Source: Flavobacteriales bacterium UBA6770
GTDB taxonomy: Bacteria; Bacteroidota; Bacteroidia; Flavobacteriales_G; Salibacteraceae
Direction of reading: 5' to 3'
Length of the DNA: 64,000 nt
Assembly: GCA_905181875.1 (NCBI GenBank)
Contig: CAJIZH010000004.1
Coordinates: forward strand, 186,001 to 250,000
Numbering within the stretch: the first letter of the stretch is position 1; every line of letters starts with the position of its first letter. The notes beneath the pieces were generated by a model. The model saw only the letters and a list, made by a program, of their open reading frames with translations, searched no databases and had not been told where the DNA came from. Below, piece by piece: positions 62,505-64,000 of the stretch. The position numbers and the translations under genes were made by a program.

Positions 62505-63137
62505 ATGTCAGTATTAGTTGGACAAAAAGCACCTTCATTTTCTGAATCAGCAGTTGTGAATGGAGGCGAAGTTGTAAACGGATTTTCTTTGGATCAATTC
62601 GTTGGAAAAAATCATGTATTATTTTTCTTTTACCCAAAAGATTTCACATTTGTATGCCCTACAGAACTGCACGCATTTCAATCGAAATTAGAGGAATTCA
62701 AAAAAAGAGGTGTTGAAGTAGTAGCATGTTCTACAGACACTCCTGAGTCTCACTGGGGATGGTTACAGATGGAAAAAGGACACGGTGGAATTAAAGGAGT
62801 TACTTACCCTATTGTTGCCGATACTTCTAAATGTGTTTCTGCAAACTACGGTGTTTTAGCTGGAGATTACGATGTGGACGAAGAGGGTCAATTAATTGCT
62901 ACAGGACCAATGATTGCCTATAGAGGATTATTCCTTATCGACAAAGAAGGTATTGTTCAGCATCAAGTAGTAAATAACTTTCCTCTAGGAAGAAGTGTAA
63001 ACGAAGCTTTGAGAATGGTAGATGCCTTGATACATTTTGAAGAAAATGGAGAAGTTTGTCCTGCAGATTGGGCAAAGGGTGACGTTGCAATGAAAGAAAC
63101 TCATGATGGTGTTGCTGATTATTTAGCAGCCCACTAG
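62505..63137 (+). CDS. Typical 2-Cys peroxiredoxin (AhpC/Prx family)
   Basis: 210 residues. The peroxidatic Cys is in FFYPKDFTFVCPTELHAFQ (about residue 50) and the resolving Cys in ENGEVCPADWAKGD (about residue 186); GVLAGDYDVDEEGQLIATG and RGLFLIDKEGIVQHQVVNNF complete the fold. It reduces hydrogen peroxide and organic peroxides, recycled by thioredoxin or AhpF-like partners that are not encoded nearby. ATG start at 62505 with a TAnnTTTG promoter; a strong terminator follows. Confidence 0.95.
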   Translation: MSVLVGQKAPSFSESAVVNGGEVVNGFSLDQFVGKNHVLFFFYPKDFTFVCPTELHAFQSKLEEFKKRGVEVVACSTDTPESHWGWLQMEKGHGGIKGVTYPIVADTSKCVSANYGVLAGDYDVDEEGQLIATGPMIAYRGLFLIDKEGIVQHQVVNNFPLGRSVNEALRMVDALIHFEENGEVCPADWAKGDVAMKETHDGVADYLAAH

Positions 63138-63160
63138 TCAAATGAATTCTATATTATTTC

Positions 63161-63187
63161 AAAAAAGCGGCTTTTGGCCGCTTTTTT
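63161..63187 (+). terminator. Rho-independent terminator of the peroxiredoxin gene
   Basis: AAAAAAGCGGC (63161-63171) pairs with GCCGCTTTTTT (63177-63187) around a short loop, 24 nt after the stop. Confidence 0.92.
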
Positions 63188-63212
63188 GCTTTTAGGCCGT
63201 ATTATTGAAAAA

Positions 63213-64000
63213 ATGTTCCGAAAACAAAAATACCTTATTACAATTCTCTTAACTATTGTTTGCGGAAGCAATAGCTTTTCTCAAGATACTGATGATGAAA
63301 TAGAATACGTTCCTGAATTCCGTTTAGAATATCGAAATAGAATTTACAACGATAAAATTCACACGGTTAATTTCCATAGGGGAGGAAGCAGCGCTGGTTT
63401 GCCAATAATAAACTTGAATGGTGGAGAAAAGCTCGAATTAACCTTTGATGATTTTAGCATGAAAGTTGAAGACCTCAACTATAGAATAGTGCATTGCGAT
63501 AACGAGTGGAACCCAACCGAAATTCAATATTTCCAATGCATTTCTGGCAGTGAGGAACCATTTCTAAACAATTACACCTTCTCTACCTCTTTCAATCAAT
63601 CTTATGTTCAATACAAGCTGTTTTTACCAAATGAAGAAATTCGATTTCGTGTTTCTGGCAACTACCTAGTTTATGTTTATCGAAATGGAGATCCTACGAA
63701 ATTGCTCTTATCACATAGGTTCTATGTTACAGAAGACAAGGTTCTGTTAAAAGCCAAAGTGCACCCTGCTTTTCAACCTGTCGATAGAGACAAAAAACAT
63801 GAAATAGATTTTTCTATTGATTTTTCTAAATACCAAATAATAAATCCCGCTGATGCCATTAAAGTTAGTTTGATTCAGAATAACCGTACAGACAATGCGA
63901 TAACTGATTTAAAACCACTTTTTATTTCAAACAATACATTAGAGTATAACCACAATGGCCCAAATTCATTTTGGGCAGGAAATGAGCAACGCTACGCCGA
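63213..64000 (+). CDS. Type IX secretion system plug-domain protein (DUF5103), partial
   Basis: An open frame from ATG 63213 runs off the right edge with 262 codons visible. It has a signal peptide (KYLITILLTIVCGSNSFSQD) and then EYVPEFRLEYRNRIYNDKIH, NGGEKLELTFDDFSMKVEDL, YRIVHCDNEWNPTEIQYFQ and HRFYVTEDKVLLKAKVHPAF. This is the DUF5103 pattern found in the PorV/plug component associated with the T9SS translocon. Presence agrees with the T9SS sorting domain at 49551-50048. The last visible residues are NSFWAGNEQRYA. Confidence 0.85.
   Translation, partial: MFRKQKYLITILLTIVCGSNSFSQDTDDEIEYVPEFRLEYRNRIYNDKIHTVNFHRGGSSAGLPIINLNGGEKLELTFDDFSMKVEDLNYRIVHCDNEWNPTEIQYFQCISGSEEPFLNNYTFSTSFNQSYVQYKLFLPNEEIRFRVSGNYLVYVYRNGDPTKLLLSHRFYVTEDKVLLKAKVHPAFQPVDRDKKHEIDFSIDFSKYQIINPADAIKVSLIQNNRTDNAITDLKPLFISNNTLEYNHNGPNSFWAGNEQRYA

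Overview
The window is AT-rich and comes from a member of the Bacteroidota, most likely the Flavobacteriales. This rests on T9SS-type sorting sequences and a T9SS plug-domain protein, several promoters with the Bacteroidota -7 element TAnnTTTG, families typical of the phylum (DUF2279, OstA-like, SdpR/SdpI, S24 repressor with Pol IV and DnaE), and frequent TTG/GTG starts. I cannot name the genus from sequence alone.

Layout. 1-10180 (minus strand): a tightly coupled surface-polysaccharide cluster with two MOP-family flippases, three GT4 glycosyltransferases (one truncated), two SAM methyltransferases, an asparagine synthase-type amidotransferase and a formyltransferase cut by the window edge. 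10258-18530 (plus): housekeeping genes glyA, fahA, rel/spoT, a Fur-family regulator, purA and an OstA/LptA-like gene whose signal-peptide codons form a terminator hairpin. 18553-20066: a small ORF, a desaturase, and a decayed tandem copy of the desaturase 3' end. 20086-27649: an SOS-like mutagenesis cassette (self-cleaving-type S24 repressor, Y-family polymerase, second DnaE, and a converging Pif1-like helicase). 27756-33476: DUF2279 protein, prohibitin-like protein, two envelope proteins, proS and a front-end-type desaturase. 33611-39647: a MarR-RND-TolC efflux operon. 39736-44135: a region of gene decay (OsmC relic with a (GAA)14 microsatellite, aquaporin with an internal deletion) around an S4 RNA-binding protein, a lipid A acyltransferase and a LysE exporter. 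44302-50048: a 1747-residue repeat-rich adhesin with YadA-like head repeats and a C-terminal S74 chaperone, preceded in its operon by a small T9SS sorting-domain protein.

50205-55958 is an accessory region that ends at a tRNA-Leu(CAA). It holds a basic phage-like small protein, a TPR protein with a frameshifted signal peptide, fragments of a metalloprotease and of an endonuclease I, an SGNH lipoprotein, a MerR-like regulator with a dyad at its promoter, a 45-residue ORF and a large serine recombinase whose 3' end runs antisense into the tRNA. 55960-56971 holds relics only. 56976-64000 carries a Bacteroidota periplasmic protein often misnamed asparagine synthetase, a lipoprotein, sdpR with a broken sdpI, a TonB-dependent receptor, a 2-Cys peroxiredoxin and the start of a T9SS plug-domain gene.

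The most interesting elements are the repressor-Pol IV-DnaE-helicase cassette with a dyad operator, the recombinase fused to its tRNA attachment site, the giant chaperone-tailed adhesin with 111-bp repeats, and an unusually rich set of recently or anciently broken genes whose individual lesions can be read directly.
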